Made by a program: the position numbers and the translations under genes. Below the pieces are notes generated by a model. The model saw nothing but the letters and a program-made list of their open reading frames with translations. It ran no database searches and was not told the origin of the DNA. From contig NZ_MRXX01000004.1 in the NCBI RefSeq assembly GCF_016642265.1, forward strand, positions 111,580-144,747: DNA of 33,168 nt, given 5' to 3'. This stretch comes from Streptococcus lactarius (GTDB taxonomy: Bacteria > Bacillota > Bacilli > Lactobacillales > Streptococcaceae). Below are positions 1 to 9,232 of this stretch, in pieces. Position 1 is the stretch's first letter. Every line of letters starts with the position of its first letter.

Positions 1-80
1 ACTCAACCACTGCGTCTTGTTCGACAATCCAAAAACAATAAAGAGGCTATGACTTTTGTCCCAGCCTCTTTATTTTCTTG
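1..80 (+). repeat. Intergenic modular repeat, copy A (5' end clipped)
   Basis: This is the right-hand part of a dispersed intergenic element. It carries the core CACTGCGTCTTG, then ACAATCCAAAAA, and ends in the GAGGCT...AGCCTC hairpin. The same order recurs at 25931-26000 and 28434-28503, and inverted at 27411-27480. The left part of this copy lies outside the window. It sits just upstream of the polysaccharide operon and probably terminates whatever precedes it. Confidence 0.8.
37..78 (+). terminator. Rho-independent terminator inside repeat copy A
   Basis: A 12-bp stem (37-48 with 63-74) encloses an inner GAC/GTC pair around a TTTT loop. The stem is followed by TTTTCTTG. It should insulate the polysaccharide operon from upstream transcription. 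Confidence 0.75.
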
Positions 81-169
81 AATCAGTATACAGGCGTTTA
101 CCTAGTTTTTGAAAGCGGTTACATCGGAGCTGTACTTAATAGACAAATTAGTGATAATTAATGCATCTT

Positions 170-199
170 TTGTTAAAAATATGTTACAATAAATATGAT
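170..199 (+). promoter_or_regulatory. Promoter of the polysaccharide operon
   Basis: TTGTTA (170-175) and TATGAT (194-199) are 18 bp apart. An overlapping extended -10, TGTTACAAT (182-190), is an alternative. Either gives a short leader before the GGAGG ribosome-binding site at 211-215. Which -10 is used cannot be decided from sequence. Positions 81-169 hold no gene or other feature that I can support. Confidence 0.55.
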
Positions 200-220
200 T
201 AGGACTAATTGGAGGTATTT

Positions 221-1690
221 ATGTCAGAAAAAAGACGAAGTCGTCGTTCGGAGCACAAGTGGGGGCAATTGCGCATTGTCAATTCTGTCTTGCTTATTTT
301 TTTGTGCATTACGGCCATTTGGGCGACTTATACGATCTTGGCGAATAATATCTTGGCCTTTCGCTATGTCAATGTCCTTTTGATTGCACTCTTCGTGCTA
401 CTAGTACTTTTGTCGGCATGGTTGATTGTAAAAAATCAGGCTAAAAAGACAACCCTTTTTTTGCTTTTGGTCGGTTTACTGACTAGCTCGGGAGTCTTGT
501 TTGCCAGTCAACAACTTTTGAACCTCACCAGCAATGTCAATGGTCATTCCAACTACACAGAGTTCGAGATGGCTGTCTATGTCAAGAAAGATAGTGACAT
601 CAAAGATATCAAAGAGATTAAAGAAGTCACAGCGCCCAAGGGCAACAACAACGAAGCCAACCTCACGGCTCTCTTAGACAATATCAAAAAGACGAAGGGT
701 CAGAATATCTCTGTAGTAGATACCCCAACCTATCTCGATGCTTATAAAAGCTTGCAAGAGGGAAATGCCTCGGCGATTGTGCTTAACAGCACCTTTGAGG
801 ATACCATTGCTGCTGAAGATGCTGACTATGCGAAAAAATTAAAGAAGATTTATTCTTATAAAATTCGAAAAGAAGTAGCAGCAACCAGCAAAGTGTCTGC
901 CAATGCAGATGTCTTTAACATCTATGTCAGTGGGATTGATACCTATGGCCCGGTCACTTCAGTTTCTCGATCAGATGTCAATATCATCATGACCGTCAAT
1001 CGGAAGACCAAGCAAGTCTTGTTGACCACAACGCCACGGGATGCTTATGTACCGATTGCGGATGGCGGGAACAACCAAAATGATAAGTTGACCCATGCAG
1101 GGATCTACGGTGTAGATGCTTCCATTCATACTCTTGAGAATCTCTATGACATCAAGCTCAACTACTATGTTCGCCTTAATTTCACGTCCTTCCTCAAGTT
1201 GATTGACCTTCTAGGGGGAATCGATGTGGAAAACGACCAAGAATTTACGAGTCTTCATGGCAAGTTCCATTTCCCAGTCGGAAAGGTACATTTAAACTCA
1301 GAGCAAGCACTTGGCTTTGTTCGGGAACGTTATTCTCTTCAAGGTGGTGACAATGACCGTGGCAAGAACCAAGAAAAAGTCATTGCAGCCATTATCAATA
1401 AGCTAACCTCTACCAAGGTTTTGAACAACTACAATGAGATTATCGGAAATCTTCAAGACTCTGTCCAAACCAATATGCAGTTGCCGGTCATGATGAACTT
1501 GATCAATACCCAGTTGGAAACAGGTGGCTCCTATGATGTGACCTCTCAAGCCATTACAGGACAAGGTCGTACCGATCTGCCATCTTATGCTATGCCTGGT
1601 TACAACCTCTATGTTATGGAACTGGATCAAGCCAGCTTGACCAAGGCCAAGAAAACCATCCAACAAGTTATGGAAGGAAAAGAAAAATGA
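221..1690 (+). CDS. wzg: Wzg/CpsA, LytR-CpsA-Psr family polysaccharide ligase/regulator
   Basis: This is the first gene of the polysaccharide operon, 489 aa. The start is taken at ATG 221, because GGAGG at 211-215 lies 5 nt upstream; an in-frame TTG at 209 would sit before that site. A basic N-terminus is followed by three membrane segments (about residues 17-40, 48-70, 77-97) and a large extracellular part. That part has an accessory domain and then the LytR-CpsA-Psr domain (about 235-390), with the conserved TPRDAYV and [14 protein letters not shown] stretches whose arginines bind the polyprenyl pyrophosphate. Family members attach capsule or teichoic-acid polymers to peptidoglycan. The attachment role here is inferred from the family and from gene position. 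It overlaps wzh by ATGA, indicating translational coupling. Confidence 0.95.
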   Translation: MSEKRRSRRSEHKWGQLRIVNSVLLIFLCITAIWATYTILANNILAFRYVNVLLIALFVLLVLLSAWLIVKNQAKKTTLFLLLVGLLTSSGVLFASQQLLNLTSNVNGHSNYTEFEMAVYVKKDSDIKDIKEIKEVTAPKGNNNEANLTALLDNIKKTKGQNISVVDTPTYLDAYKSLQEGNASAIVLNSTFEDTIAAEDADYAKKLKKIYSYKIRKEVAATSKVSANADVFNIYVSGIDTYGPVTSVSRSDVNIIMTVNRKTKQVLLTTTPRDAYVPIADGGNNQNDKLTHAGIYGVDASIHTLENLYDIKLNYYVRLNFTSFLKLIDLLGGIDVENDQEFTSLHGKFHFPVGKVHLNSEQALGFVRERYSLQGGDNDRGKNQEKVIAAIINKLTSTKVLNNYNEIIGNLQDSVQTNMQLPVMMNLINTQLETGGSYDVTSQAITGQGRTDLPSYAMPGYNLYVMELDQASLTKAKKTIQQVMEGKEK

Positions 1691-2418
1691 TTGATATCCA
1701 CTCACACATCGTCTTCGATGTGGATGATGGACCCAAAACCAGAGAAGATACGCGTGCTCTCTTGACAGAAAGTTATCGTCAAGGGGTGCGGACCATCATC
1801 TCTACTTCGCATCGCCGCAAGGGTATGTTTGAAACCCCTGAGGGAAAAATTTCAGAAAATTTTCAAGAAGTGAAAAAGATTGCGGCAGAAGTTGCACCGG
1901 ATCTGACAATTCATTACGGAGCAGAAATTTACTTTACAAATGATGTCTTGAAGAAGCTGGAAGAAAAGACTATCCCGAGTCTTGCAGAGACGCATTTTGC
2001 CCTCATTGAATTTAGCATGGGAACGCCCTATAAAGAAATCCACACAGCCTTGGATCGCCTGCTTCATCTCGGTATTACGCCGGTGGTAGCCCATATTGAA
2101 CGCTACAATTGTTTGGAGAAAAATGAGGAGCGCGTGCAAGAGATGATTGACATGGGTTGCTACATGCAGATCAATAGTTCCAGCGTTCTCAAGCCTCGCC
2201 TCTTTGGAGATGAGCAAAAGCACCTCAAAAAACGGGCTCGCTATTTCTTAGAAAAAGATTTGGTCCACTTTGTGGCCAGCGATATGCATAATTTGACGAA
2301 GCGACCACCTTATATGGCAGAAGCTTATCGCTTGATCCAGGAAGAATACGGCGAAAAACGGGCAAAAGACCTCTTTGTCAACCATCAACAGCTCTTGTTA
2401 GCAGATGAATTAATCTAA
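1687..2418 (+). CDS. wzh: Wzh/CpsB, PHP-type manganese protein-tyrosine phosphatase
   Basis: A 243-aa cytoplasmic protein of the polymerase and histidinol phosphatase (PHP) metallophosphatase family, the usual length for CpsB. Metal ligands are visible in the N-terminal [15 protein letters not shown], in GAEIYF, in AHIERY and in the C-terminal ASDMHN. Family members dephosphorylate the tyrosine tail of Wze and so help set polymer length and amount. It starts inside the wzg stop codon (ATGA), and 44 nt separate it from wzd. Confidence 0.95.
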   Translation: MIDIHSHIVFDVDDGPKTREDTRALLTESYRQGVRTIISTSHRRKGMFETPEGKISENFQEVKKIAAEVAPDLTIHYGAEIYFTNDVLKKLEEKTIPSLAETHFALIEFSMGTPYKEIHTALDRLLHLGITPVVAHIERYNCLEKNEERVQEMIDMGCYMQINSSSVLKPRLFGDEQKHLKKRARYFLEKDLVHFVASDMHNLTKRPPYMAEAYRLIQEEYGEKRAKDLFVNHQQLLLADELI

Positions 2419-2462
2419 CCATGAAACAGGTGGAGAGATCCACATGAAGGAGTAATTAGGAA

Positions 2463-3158
2463 ATGAACAATCAAGAAAATCAAGCAGTGGAAATTGATGT
2501 TTTCGCTATGCTAAAGACCCTATGGAAACGCAAGTTTTCAATCGTTTTGGTCGCTCTGGTTTTTGCCATTGCTGCATTTGGCTACAGTGCCTTTTTAGCC
2601 AAGAAAGAATACCAAAGTACTAGCCGGATCTATGTGGTCAGCCGTCAAAATCAAGATAACAATGCCTTGACCAACTCTGATTTGCAGGCTGGTTCTTACT
2701 TGGTTAAGGACTACCGCGAAATCATCCTTTCTCAAAATGTCTTGAGCCAAGCAATTGATGAGTTGAAACTCGATATGACCCCAGCTGAGTTGTCTAAGAA
2801 AATCAATGTATCTGTTCCAACCGATACACGGATCCTCTCTATCACAGCCAAGGATGGGGATCCAAAAGAAGCGGCGCGCATTGCCAATGGCCTTCGCAAT
2901 GTAGCTGCTGAAAAGATCATCTCGGTGACCAAGGTGTCCGATGTTACAACTTTGGATGAGGCAGAAGTGCCTCAATTGCCTTCATCACCAAATATCCGCC
3001 GCAATGTCCTTCTTGGTTTTGTCGCTGGAGCTGGTCTCATGGTGGTGCTCTTGGTTGTCGTAGAAGTCTTGGACGATCGTGTCAAGAGACCAGAAGACAT
3101 CGAAGAGTTGATGGGCTTGACCTTGCTTGGTATTGTGCCAGATATTAAGAAATTATAG
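2463..3158 (+). CDS. wzd: Wzd/CpsC, membrane activator of the BY-kinase, Wzz-like
   Basis: A 231-aa polysaccharide co-polymerase of the Wzz/CpsC family. It has two membrane helices (about residues 28-48 and 180-202) flanking an extracytoplasmic domain. A proline-rich PQLPSSPNIRR stretch lies just before the second helix, as is typical. The short cytoplasmic tail after helix 2 is what activates Wze in this split kinase pair. It is followed 12 nt later by wze. The ribosome-binding site GGAGTAATTAGG lies just upstream of ATG 2463. Confidence 0.94.
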   Translation: MNNQENQAVEIDVFAMLKTLWKRKFSIVLVALVFAIAAFGYSAFLAKKEYQSTSRIYVVSRQNQDNNALTNSDLQAGSYLVKDYREIILSQNVLSQAIDELKLDMTPAELSKKINVSVPTDTRILSITAKDGDPKEAARIANGLRNVAAEKIISVTKVSDVTTLDEAEVPQLPSSPNIRRNVLLGFVAGAGLMVVLLVVVEVLDDRVKRPEDIEELMGLTLLGIVPDIKKL

Positions 3159-3170
3159 ACTGGGGATTGC

Positions 3171-3863
3171 ATGAATACGTTAGAAATTTCAAAAAACAAA
3201 TTACAAGAAATTCGGAAGGCAGAAGAGTATTTCAATGCTCTTGCGACCAACATCCAACTGAGCGGTGTGAATCTTAAGGCCATTGCTGTCTCATCTGTTA
3301 AAGAAAATGAAGGGAAGTCTACTACATCAACCAACTTGGCTGTTGCCTTCGCGCGCGCAGGCTACAAGACCCTCCTGGTCGATTGTGATATCCGGAACTC
3401 GGTCATGACAGGGATTTTCCGTAGTCGTACCAAGATCCAAGGCTTGACTGATTTCTTAGCTGGTCGTAGCCAGCTGGATCAGGTCTTGTATGCGACAGAT
3501 TTTCCAAACTTGGATATCATCGAGTCTGGACAGGTAGCTCCAAACCCAACGGGTCTCTTGCAAAGCAAGAACTTCACCGTCATGATGGATGCACTTCGGG
3601 AGCATTTTGACTACATTATCGTGGATACGCCTCCAATTGGGGTCGTGATCGATGCGGCCATTATCGCCCAACGCTGTGATGGGACTGTCTTAATTACAGA
3701 ATCTGGTGCCAATGGACGCAAGGCCGTCCAAAAGGCTAAAGAACAGTTAGAACAAACAGGCACCCCTTTCTTAGGAGTTGTGCTCAATAAATTTAACATT
3801 AAAACTGCTGAGTATGGTTCGTATGGAGGGTACGGATCCTACGGAGAGTATGGGAAAAAGTAA
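3171..3863 (+). CDS. wze: Wze/CpsD, autophosphorylating tyrosine kinase (BY-kinase)
   Basis: A 230-aa cytoplasmic ATPase that pairs with Wzd. Walker A is ENEGKSTT (45-52), Walker A' is LLVDCDIR (67-74) and Walker B is IIVDTPP (149-155). The C-terminus carries tyrosines at 215, 218, 221, 224 and 227, an exact three-residue period (YGx repeated). This is the autophosphorylation cluster that Wzh dephosphorylates. The phosphorylation cycle is known for the family; the perfect spacing is seen directly here. Confidence 0.95.
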   Translation: MNTLEISKNKLQEIRKAEEYFNALATNIQLSGVNLKAIAVSSVKENEGKSTTSTNLAVAFARAGYKTLLVDCDIRNSVMTGIFRSRTKIQGLTDFLAGRSQLDQVLYATDFPNLDIIESGQVAPNPTGLLQSKNFTVMMDALREHFDYIIVDTPPIGVVIDAAIIAQRCDGTVLITESGANGRKAVQKAKEQLEQTGTPFLGVVLNKFNIKTAEYGSYGGYGSYGEYGKK

Positions 3864-3882
3864 AGAATAGGAATTAGGGGAA

Positions 3883-5259
3883 ATGGGAGAAGAAAGAATT
3901 GAACTGGAGAAATTGAATATTGTTCTTTTTCAAAGTTTAGCAGTCCTATTTTCGGCTTACATTGTGAGTCTCTTTAAGGATGCAGAATACACCTCGCAGA
4001 CGATCGCCATTCTCTATCTCTTACATTTTGTATCCTTTTACATTAGCAATATTGCCTATCGTTTTTATAGCAGGGGTTACCTGGATGAGCTCTTTCAGGT
4101 CTTGAAATACAATGTGTTTTTCGCTGTTGGGATCACCTTTACCTCTTTTATGCTCGATGGGGTCTTTTCCATCTCTCGTCGGGGGATGATCTACTTCTTT
4201 CTTTTTAATACGTTTTCTGTCTATATTATGGATCTCTTGCTCAAGAAATACCGGAAGTCTGTTTCACCGCGACGGAAAAGTTCGCGGAAGATTTTCTTGA
4301 TCACAGCGACTAGTAGGATGGAAAAGGTATTTGATATTCTGCATTCACCCAACCTCTATCATGGAGAACTAATCGGTGTCACTGTCATGGATGATACGAC
4401 ATTTGATCATGCAGGTGTACGTGTCATTCAGCCAGATCAAATGTTGGCCTTCGTTACGAAGGAAGTAGTGGACGAAGTGTTTATTAATCTCCCAAGTGAA
4501 GATTACAATATCAGTGAATTGGTTTCGGAGTTTGAGAATATGGGGATTGATGTGTCGGTCAATCTCAATGCCTTCAATTTTGCACCTTTAGGGAATAAAA
4601 GAGTGCAAGAAATTGGAGGACTAAGCGTCGTTACCTTCTCTACCAATTTTTACAAGCCGAGTCACGTCTTTGCCAAACGCCTCTTAGACATTGTAGGAGC
4701 CCTCTTTGGTCTCTTGATTTGTGGCCTCGTAAGTATTGTCTTGGTTCCTCTGATCCGCAAGGATGGCGGACCTGCCTTCTTTGTACAAAAACGAGTCGGT
4801 AAGAACGGGCGCTATTTCAATTTTTATAAATTCCGCTCCATGCGTGTCGATGCCGAAGAGATCAAAAAATATTTGATGTCTCAAAATACCATGACAGGTG
4901 GCATGTTTAAAATGGAAAATGATCCGCGGGTAACGCCAATCGGACGCTTTATTCGTAAGACCAGTCTCGACGAATTGCCCCAATTTTACAATGTTCTGAT
5001 CGGTGATATGAGTCTGGTTGGGACCCGTCCACCTACCGTGGATGAATACCAAGAGTATACACCAGACCAAAAACGTCGCCTCAGCTTTAAGCCGGGGATT
5101 ACGGGCCTTTGGCAGGTGAGTGGGCGCAGTGAAATTACGGACTTTGACGAGGTTGTTAAACTCGATGTGGCTTATATGGATGGTTGGACGATCTGGAGAG
5201 ATATTCAGATCTTGCTCAAGACCGTGAAGGTTGTACTTAGAAAAGAAGGAGCGAAGTAG
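3883..5259 (+). CDS. wchA: WchA, undecaprenyl-phosphate glucose-1-phosphate transferase
   Basis: A 458-aa initiating sugar transferase that loads the first sugar phosphate, normally Glc-1-P, onto undecaprenyl phosphate at the inner face of the membrane. The N-terminal half has several membrane helices and a nucleotide-binding-like middle domain. After a helix starting at RLLDIVGALFG, the catalytic bacterial sugar-transferase domain (about 266-458) shows FFVQKRVGKNG, FYKFRSM, KTSLDELPQ, LVGTRPP and PGITGLWQVSGRS. Length and motifs match the WchA/CpsE family. The glucose specificity comes from the family and from the adjacent wchF. Its stop codon lies inside a 10-bp hairpin. Confidence 0.95.
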   Translation: MGEERIELEKLNIVLFQSLAVLFSAYIVSLFKDAEYTSQTIAILYLLHFVSFYISNIAYRFYSRGYLDELFQVLKYNVFFAVGITFTSFMLDGVFSISRRGMIYFFLFNTFSVYIMDLLLKKYRKSVSPRRKSSRKIFLITATSRMEKVFDILHSPNLYHGELIGVTVMDDTTFDHAGVRVIQPDQMLAFVTKEVVDEVFINLPSEDYNISELVSEFENMGIDVSVNLNAFNFAPLGNKRVQEIGGLSVVTFSTNFYKPSHVFAKRLLDIVGALFGLLICGLVSIVLVPLIRKDGGPAFFVQKRVGKNGRYFNFYKFRSMRVDAEEIKKYLMSQNTMTGGMFKMENDPRVTPIGRFIRKTSLDELPQFYNVLIGDMSLVGTRPPTVDEYQEYTPDQKRRLSFKPGITGLWQVSGRSEITDFDEVVKLDVAYMDGWTIWRDIQILLKTVKVVLRKEGAK

Positions 5260-5275
5260 GGAAATCCCTACTTCG
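5252..5275 (+). other. Perfect hairpin across the wchA stop codon
   Basis: CGAAGTAGGG (5252-5261) pairs with CCCTACTTCG (5266-5275) around an AAAT loop. There is no T run after it, so it is not a standard terminator. It lies between the conserved 5' block and wchF. It could be an RNA stability or processing element, a weak attenuator, or a scar of cassette exchange. Confidence 0.7.
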
Positions 5276-5297
5276 TCCTTTCCATGTTAGGAGAAAA

Positions 5298-6470
5298 ATG
5301 ACACAATCAATTTATATCGTTGGATCCAAAGGTATTCCAGCAAAATATGGTGGTTTTGAGACCTTTGTTGAGAAGTTGACAGAATTCCAACAAGACAAAG
5401 ATATCCAGTATTATGTAGCTTGTATGCGGAAGAATTCAGCCAAATCAGGAATCACTGCAGATACTTTCGAGCATAACGGTGCAATGTGTTACAACATTGA
5501 TGTCCCTAATATCGGTCCTGCGCGTGCCATTGCGTATGATATCGCAGCTCTCAATAAGGCTATTGAAATGGCTAAAGAAAATAAAGATCAAGCTCCGATC
5601 TTTTATGTCCTAGCATGCCGAATTGGTCCTTTTATCTCAAAAATTAAAAAGAAAATCAAAGCCATCGGTGGGACCCTCATGGTCAATCCAGATGGTCATG
5701 AATGGCTTCGTGCGAAATGGAGCCTTCCAGTCCGCAAGTATTGGAAGTTTTCTGAGCAACTGATGGTTAAACATGCTGATCTGTTAATCTGTGATAGCAA
5801 GAACATCGAGGCTTATATTCAGAAGGACTATGCTAAGTATCAGCCTCAGACGACCTATATCGCCTATGGAACGGATACAAGCAAGTCTATCCTGAGTAAA
5901 GAAGACGAGAAAGTAGGGACTTGGTTTGCGGACAAGCAAGTTACTGAAGGGAACTACTATCTTGTCGTGGGACGTTTTGTACCTGAAAACAACTATGAGG
6001 CCATGATTCGTGGCTTTATGCAGTCCAATTCCAAAAAAGATTTTGTCCTCATTACCAATGTAGAGCAAAACAAGTTCTATGAACAGTTACGTAAAGATAC
6101 TGGATTTGATCAAGATCCTCGAGTGAAGTTTGTCGGGACTGTTTATGATCAAGAATTGCTCAAATACATTCGTGAACATGCCTTCGCTTATTTCCATGGT
6201 CATGAGGTTGGGGGGACTAATCCGTCCCTTCTTGAGGCGCTCGAGTCTACTAAACTCAACCTCTTATTAGATGTTGGTTTTAACCGGGAAGTCGGTGAAG
6301 AGGGGGCGCTTTATTGGAAGAAAGACCAATTGGCACATGTCATTGATCAGGCTGAACAATTGGATGATCAAGCCATCGCAGACCTCAATGAGAAATCAAG
6401 CCGACGGATCGCAGAATCCTTCACTTGGGAAAAGATTGTCACAGACTACGAGAAAGTATTTAAAGGTTAG
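5298..6470 (+). CDS. wchF: WchF, rhamnosyltransferase (DUF1972/GT4)
   Basis: A 390-aa GT-B glycosyltransferase. The N-terminus, with GSKGIPAKYGGFETFVEKL, is the hallmark of the DUF1972 family. The C-terminal donor-binding domain shows VVGRFVPENNYE and GTNPSLLEALES, the EX7E-type retaining GT4 motif. In streptococci WchF adds L-rhamnose beta-1,4 to the first glucose made by WchA. The rhamnose donor pathway (rml genes) is not in this window and must lie elsewhere. It ends 2 nt before the next transferase. Confidence 0.92.
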   Translation: MTQSIYIVGSKGIPAKYGGFETFVEKLTEFQQDKDIQYYVACMRKNSAKSGITADTFEHNGAMCYNIDVPNIGPARAIAYDIAALNKAIEMAKENKDQAPIFYVLACRIGPFISKIKKKIKAIGGTLMVNPDGHEWLRAKWSLPVRKYWKFSEQLMVKHADLLICDSKNIEAYIQKDYAKYQPQTTYIAYGTDTSKSILSKEDEKVGTWFADKQVTEGNYYLVVGRFVPENNYEAMIRGFMQSNSKKDFVLITNVEQNKFYEQLRKDTGFDQDPRVKFVGTVYDQELLKYIREHAFAYFHGHEVGGTNPSLLEALESTKLNLLLDVGFNREVGEEGALYWKKDQLAHVIDQAEQLDDQAIADLNEKSSRRIAESFTWEKIVTDYEKVFKG

Positions 6471-6472
6471 AA

Positions 6473-7621
6473 ATGCAGAAAATATTATATCTCCATGCGG
6501 GTGCCGAAATGTATGGCGCTGACAAGGTGTTGTTGGAGCTGATTAAAGGTTTGGATAAAGATGCTTTTGAGGCACACGTTATCTTACCCAATGATGGTGT
6601 CTTAGTTGGTGCATTGGAAGAGGTCGGTGCTAAGGTTAAAGTCATTGATTACCCAATCTTGCGTCGCAAATATTTTAATCCAAAAGGGATCCTTGAGTAC
6701 TTTGGTTCTTATAACCGATATTCTAAACAAATTGCCAACTATGCCAAAGAGAACGGGATTACCCTCATTCACAACAATACTACGGCGGTGCTTGAGGGGA
6801 TTTATCTCAAGCGGAAGTTAAAACTTCCTTTGATTTGGCATGTCCATGAAATCATTGTCAAACCAAAAGCCATTTCAGACTTTATCAACTTTTTGATGGG
6901 GCACTATGCGGATAAGATTGTGACAGTTTCAAATGCTGTGGCTAACCACGTCAAGCAGTCTCGCTTTGTAAAAAATGAACAAGTTCAAGTGATTTATAAT
7001 GGTGTTGACAATGCTGTCTATCATGAGATGGATGCTAGCGCGGTCCGTGAGCAGTTTGGAATTGCGCAGGATGCCTTGGTGATTGGTATGGTTGGTCGAG
7101 TGAATGCTTGGAAAGGTCAAGGAGACTTCCTAGAAGCTGTGACGCCAATCTTAAAAGCCAATCCAAAAGCAGTAGCCTTTCTAGCAGGTAGTGCATTTGA
7201 GGGGGAAGAGTGGCGCGTGGATGAGTTGGAAAAAGCTATTTCAGACTCACCAGTAGCTGGACAAATCAAGCGAATCGACTATTATAGCCAGACGACAGAG
7301 CTCTATAATATGTTTGACATCTTTGTCTTGCCAAGTACCAATCCAGACCCACTGCCAACAGTCGTCCTAGAAGCCATGGATTGTGGCAAGCCTGTAGTGG
7401 GTTACCGTCATGGCGGTGTTTGTGAAATGGTGAAAGAAGGTGAAAATGGCCTTCTTGCCACTCCAAATCAGCCTGCAGAACTGTCGAAAGCAATTCAAGA
7501 ATTAGCGGATAATACCGAGAAGCGAGAACAATATGGCACGGCCTCTGTCAAACGTCAAAAAGAACTCTTTTCATTACAAAGTTATATTCGGAATTTCTCG
7601 GAGTTGTATAAGAAATACTAA
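6473..7621 (+). CDS. GT4-family glycosyltransferase
   Basis: A 382-aa GT-B protein. The N-terminal acceptor domain starts KILYLHAGAEMYGADKV. The donor domain has MVGRVNAWKGQGDF, then VLPSTNPDPLPTVVLEAMDCGKPVV with the EX7E-like glutamate, all typical of retaining GT4 enzymes. It is probably the third transferase acting on the growing repeat unit, because it follows wchA and wchF directly. Donor and linkage cannot be told. Base composition here still matches the conserved upstream genes. Confidence 0.88.
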   Translation: MQKILYLHAGAEMYGADKVLLELIKGLDKDAFEAHVILPNDGVLVGALEEVGAKVKVIDYPILRRKYFNPKGILEYFGSYNRYSKQIANYAKENGITLIHNNTTAVLEGIYLKRKLKLPLIWHVHEIIVKPKAISDFINFLMGHYADKIVTVSNAVANHVKQSRFVKNEQVQVIYNGVDNAVYHEMDASAVREQFGIAQDALVIGMVGRVNAWKGQGDFLEAVTPILKANPKAVAFLAGSAFEGEEWRVDELEKAISDSPVAGQIKRIDYYSQTTELYNMFDIFVLPSTNPDPLPTVVLEAMDCGKPVVGYRHGGVCEMVKEGENGLLATPNQPAELSKAIQELADNTEKREQYGTASVKRQKELFSLQSYIRNFSELYKKY

Positions 7622-7622
7622 G

Positions 7623-8264
7623 ATGAATACTGAAACAATTAAGAACAAATTAAAACCGTTTATCTATCCAATTATTCACTTTATTCCTAGACGAAGACTA
7701 AAGAATAAGAATTTCACGATTATTTGTGATAATTGTTGGGCTGGGAAAGTCTATCAGGAGTTGGGACTACCTTATCAAACGCCATTTGTAGGGATGTTTA
7801 TCTTTTCACCTGATTACATCAAAATGCTCAAGAATTTAAAATATTATTTGAGTGGAGATATCCCCTTAAAATTTGTTAAGGAATCAAAATATATCGAGGA
7901 CTTTGATAATGCCTATCCACTTGCCCTTCTTGACGATATTGAACTTCATTTTTTGCATTATGCAGATGAAAAAGAAGCAACTCAGAAATGGCAACGCCGT
8001 TTGGAACGCATTCACTGGGATAATCTATATTTCAAATTCAATGATAATGATGCTTGTACTTATGAGTTGATGAAAGAATTTGAAGAACTTCCCTACAAGA
8101 GTAAGGTTATCTTCTCTTCAAAGAATTATAGCGATTTGCCTTCCTTGGTTCATTTTAAATCAGCTGAAAAGCAAGGATACGTTGGCATCGATTTGAAAAC
8201 GTACCATCGCTATTTCAATGCTGTAACTTGGTTGAATAAGGGTGGAGAGGATCTAACTAAATGA
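7623..8264 (+). CDS. DUF1919 family protein, putative sugar transferase or modifier
   Basis: A 213-aa protein. ATG 7623 is chosen because it follows the previous stop by 1 nt; the open frame further upstream only reads through the preceding gene. It contains NFTIICDNCWAGKVYQELGLPYQTPFVGMF and YPLALLDDIELHFLHY, which I recognise as the DUF1919 family found in exopolysaccharide loci. No signal peptide or membrane helix is evident. The biochemical role is not established, so a transferase or polymer-modifying role rests on location only. It begins the AT-rich part of the locus and overlaps the next gene by ATGA. Confidence 0.8.
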   Translation: MNTETIKNKLKPFIYPIIHFIPRRRLKNKNFTIICDNCWAGKVYQELGLPYQTPFVGMFIFSPDYIKMLKNLKYYLSGDIPLKFVKESKYIEDFDNAYPLALLDDIELHFLHYADEKEATQKWQRRLERIHWDNLYFKFNDNDACTYELMKEFEELPYKSKVIFSSKNYSDLPSLVHFKSAEKQGYVGIDLKTYHRYFNAVTWLNKGGEDLTK

Positions 8265-9232
8265 AAAAGATAAGACTTATTATTCCATATTTCGGAAGAC
8301 TTCCAAAATTTTTCCCTTATTTTTTGTTGACCGCCAAACGTAATCAAAAGATTGATTTCTTAATTTATACGGATCAAAAGGTTGACCAATTTGACATTTT
8401 AAATGCTAAAAATATAGAATTTGTAAGCCTTTCTTTTGGTGAGTTAAGAGAGAAAGTTCAGTCTAAGTTTGATTTTAAAATCTCTCTTAAAACACCTTAT
8501 AAATTATGTGACTATAAAGTTGCTTATGGACTTATCTTTGAAGAAGAATTAAAGGGTTATGATTACTGGGGTTTTTGTGACACAGATGTCTTACTAGGTG
8601 ATATTTATCAATTTCTTGAAGAGCATAGCTTTTTTGAAAATGACTATGCTCGATATGGTCTTTTAGGTCATCTTCAAATTTTTAAGAATTCAAGAGAAGT
8701 TAATCGTGTTTTTATGTCTGGGCAAGGTTCATACTATCGATTAGATTATCACAATGTCTATACTAGTGAACAAAATTTTATTTTTGATGAGGCAGAAGGT
8801 ATCCAAAAGCTTTTTGAAAAATGTCATTTCAAACAACTGCAAGATAAGTTTTTTGATGATATTGATATTAGTCATTTCTCATTTCGGGAATATGGTGAAA
8901 ATGAACCGAAACGCTATTATTTTTGGTCAGAGGAAAATGGTTTGGAATCGATAAATTTAATCGATAGTGATATAGTGGTTAAGCGTCCTCTATACGCACA
9001 TTTCCAAAAGAGAATGATTAAATGCCCTGACTTTAAACTAGTCGATTCATTTTATGTTATACCAAATCAATTAGTTATTGGAGAGAAAATTTCTAAGCAA
9101 GAGCTAGTAGAGGTAACAAGAAATAAATTCTATTGGGAATATGTTAAATCAACAATGTTAAAGAAATTTAAAAAAGAAAAATGGACACTAGAATTTATTC
9201 GTCATAAATTAAGGATGAAGAGTAATGAATAA
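8261..9232 (+). CDS. DUF6625-like GT-A glycosyltransferase
   Basis: A 323-aa cytoplasmic protein starting KKIRLIIPYFGRLPKFFPYF. It has a GT-A-type metal-binding motif in YDYWGFCDTDVLLGD (DTD), an acceptor-side segment YGLLGHLQIFKN, and a long AT-rich coding body. I recognise the overall pattern as the DUF6625 family of polysaccharide-locus proteins; donor and acceptor are unknown. It overlaps the upstream DUF1919 gene by 4 nt and the downstream GT2 gene by 8 nt, so the three are probably made together. Confidence 0.75.
   Translation: MKKIRLIIPYFGRLPKFFPYFLLTAKRNQKIDFLIYTDQKVDQFDILNAKNIEFVSLSFGELREKVQSKFDFKISLKTPYKLCDYKVAYGLIFEEELKGYDYWGFCDTDVLLGDIYQFLEEHSFFENDYARYGLLGHLQIFKNSREVNRVFMSGQGSYYRLDYHNVYTSEQNFIFDEAEGIQKLFEKCHFKQLQDKFFDDIDISHFSFREYGENEPKRYYFWSEENGLESINLIDSDIVVKRPLYAHFQKRMIKCPDFKLVDSFYVIPNQLVIGEKISKQELVEVTRNKFYWEYVKSTMLKKFKKEKWTLEFIRHKLRMKSNE

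Noticed and set aside
209..220. TTG start for wzg, 12 nt upstream of ATG 221
   Set aside because: It would place the GGAGG ribosome-binding site inside the coding region; ATG 221 is correctly spaced.
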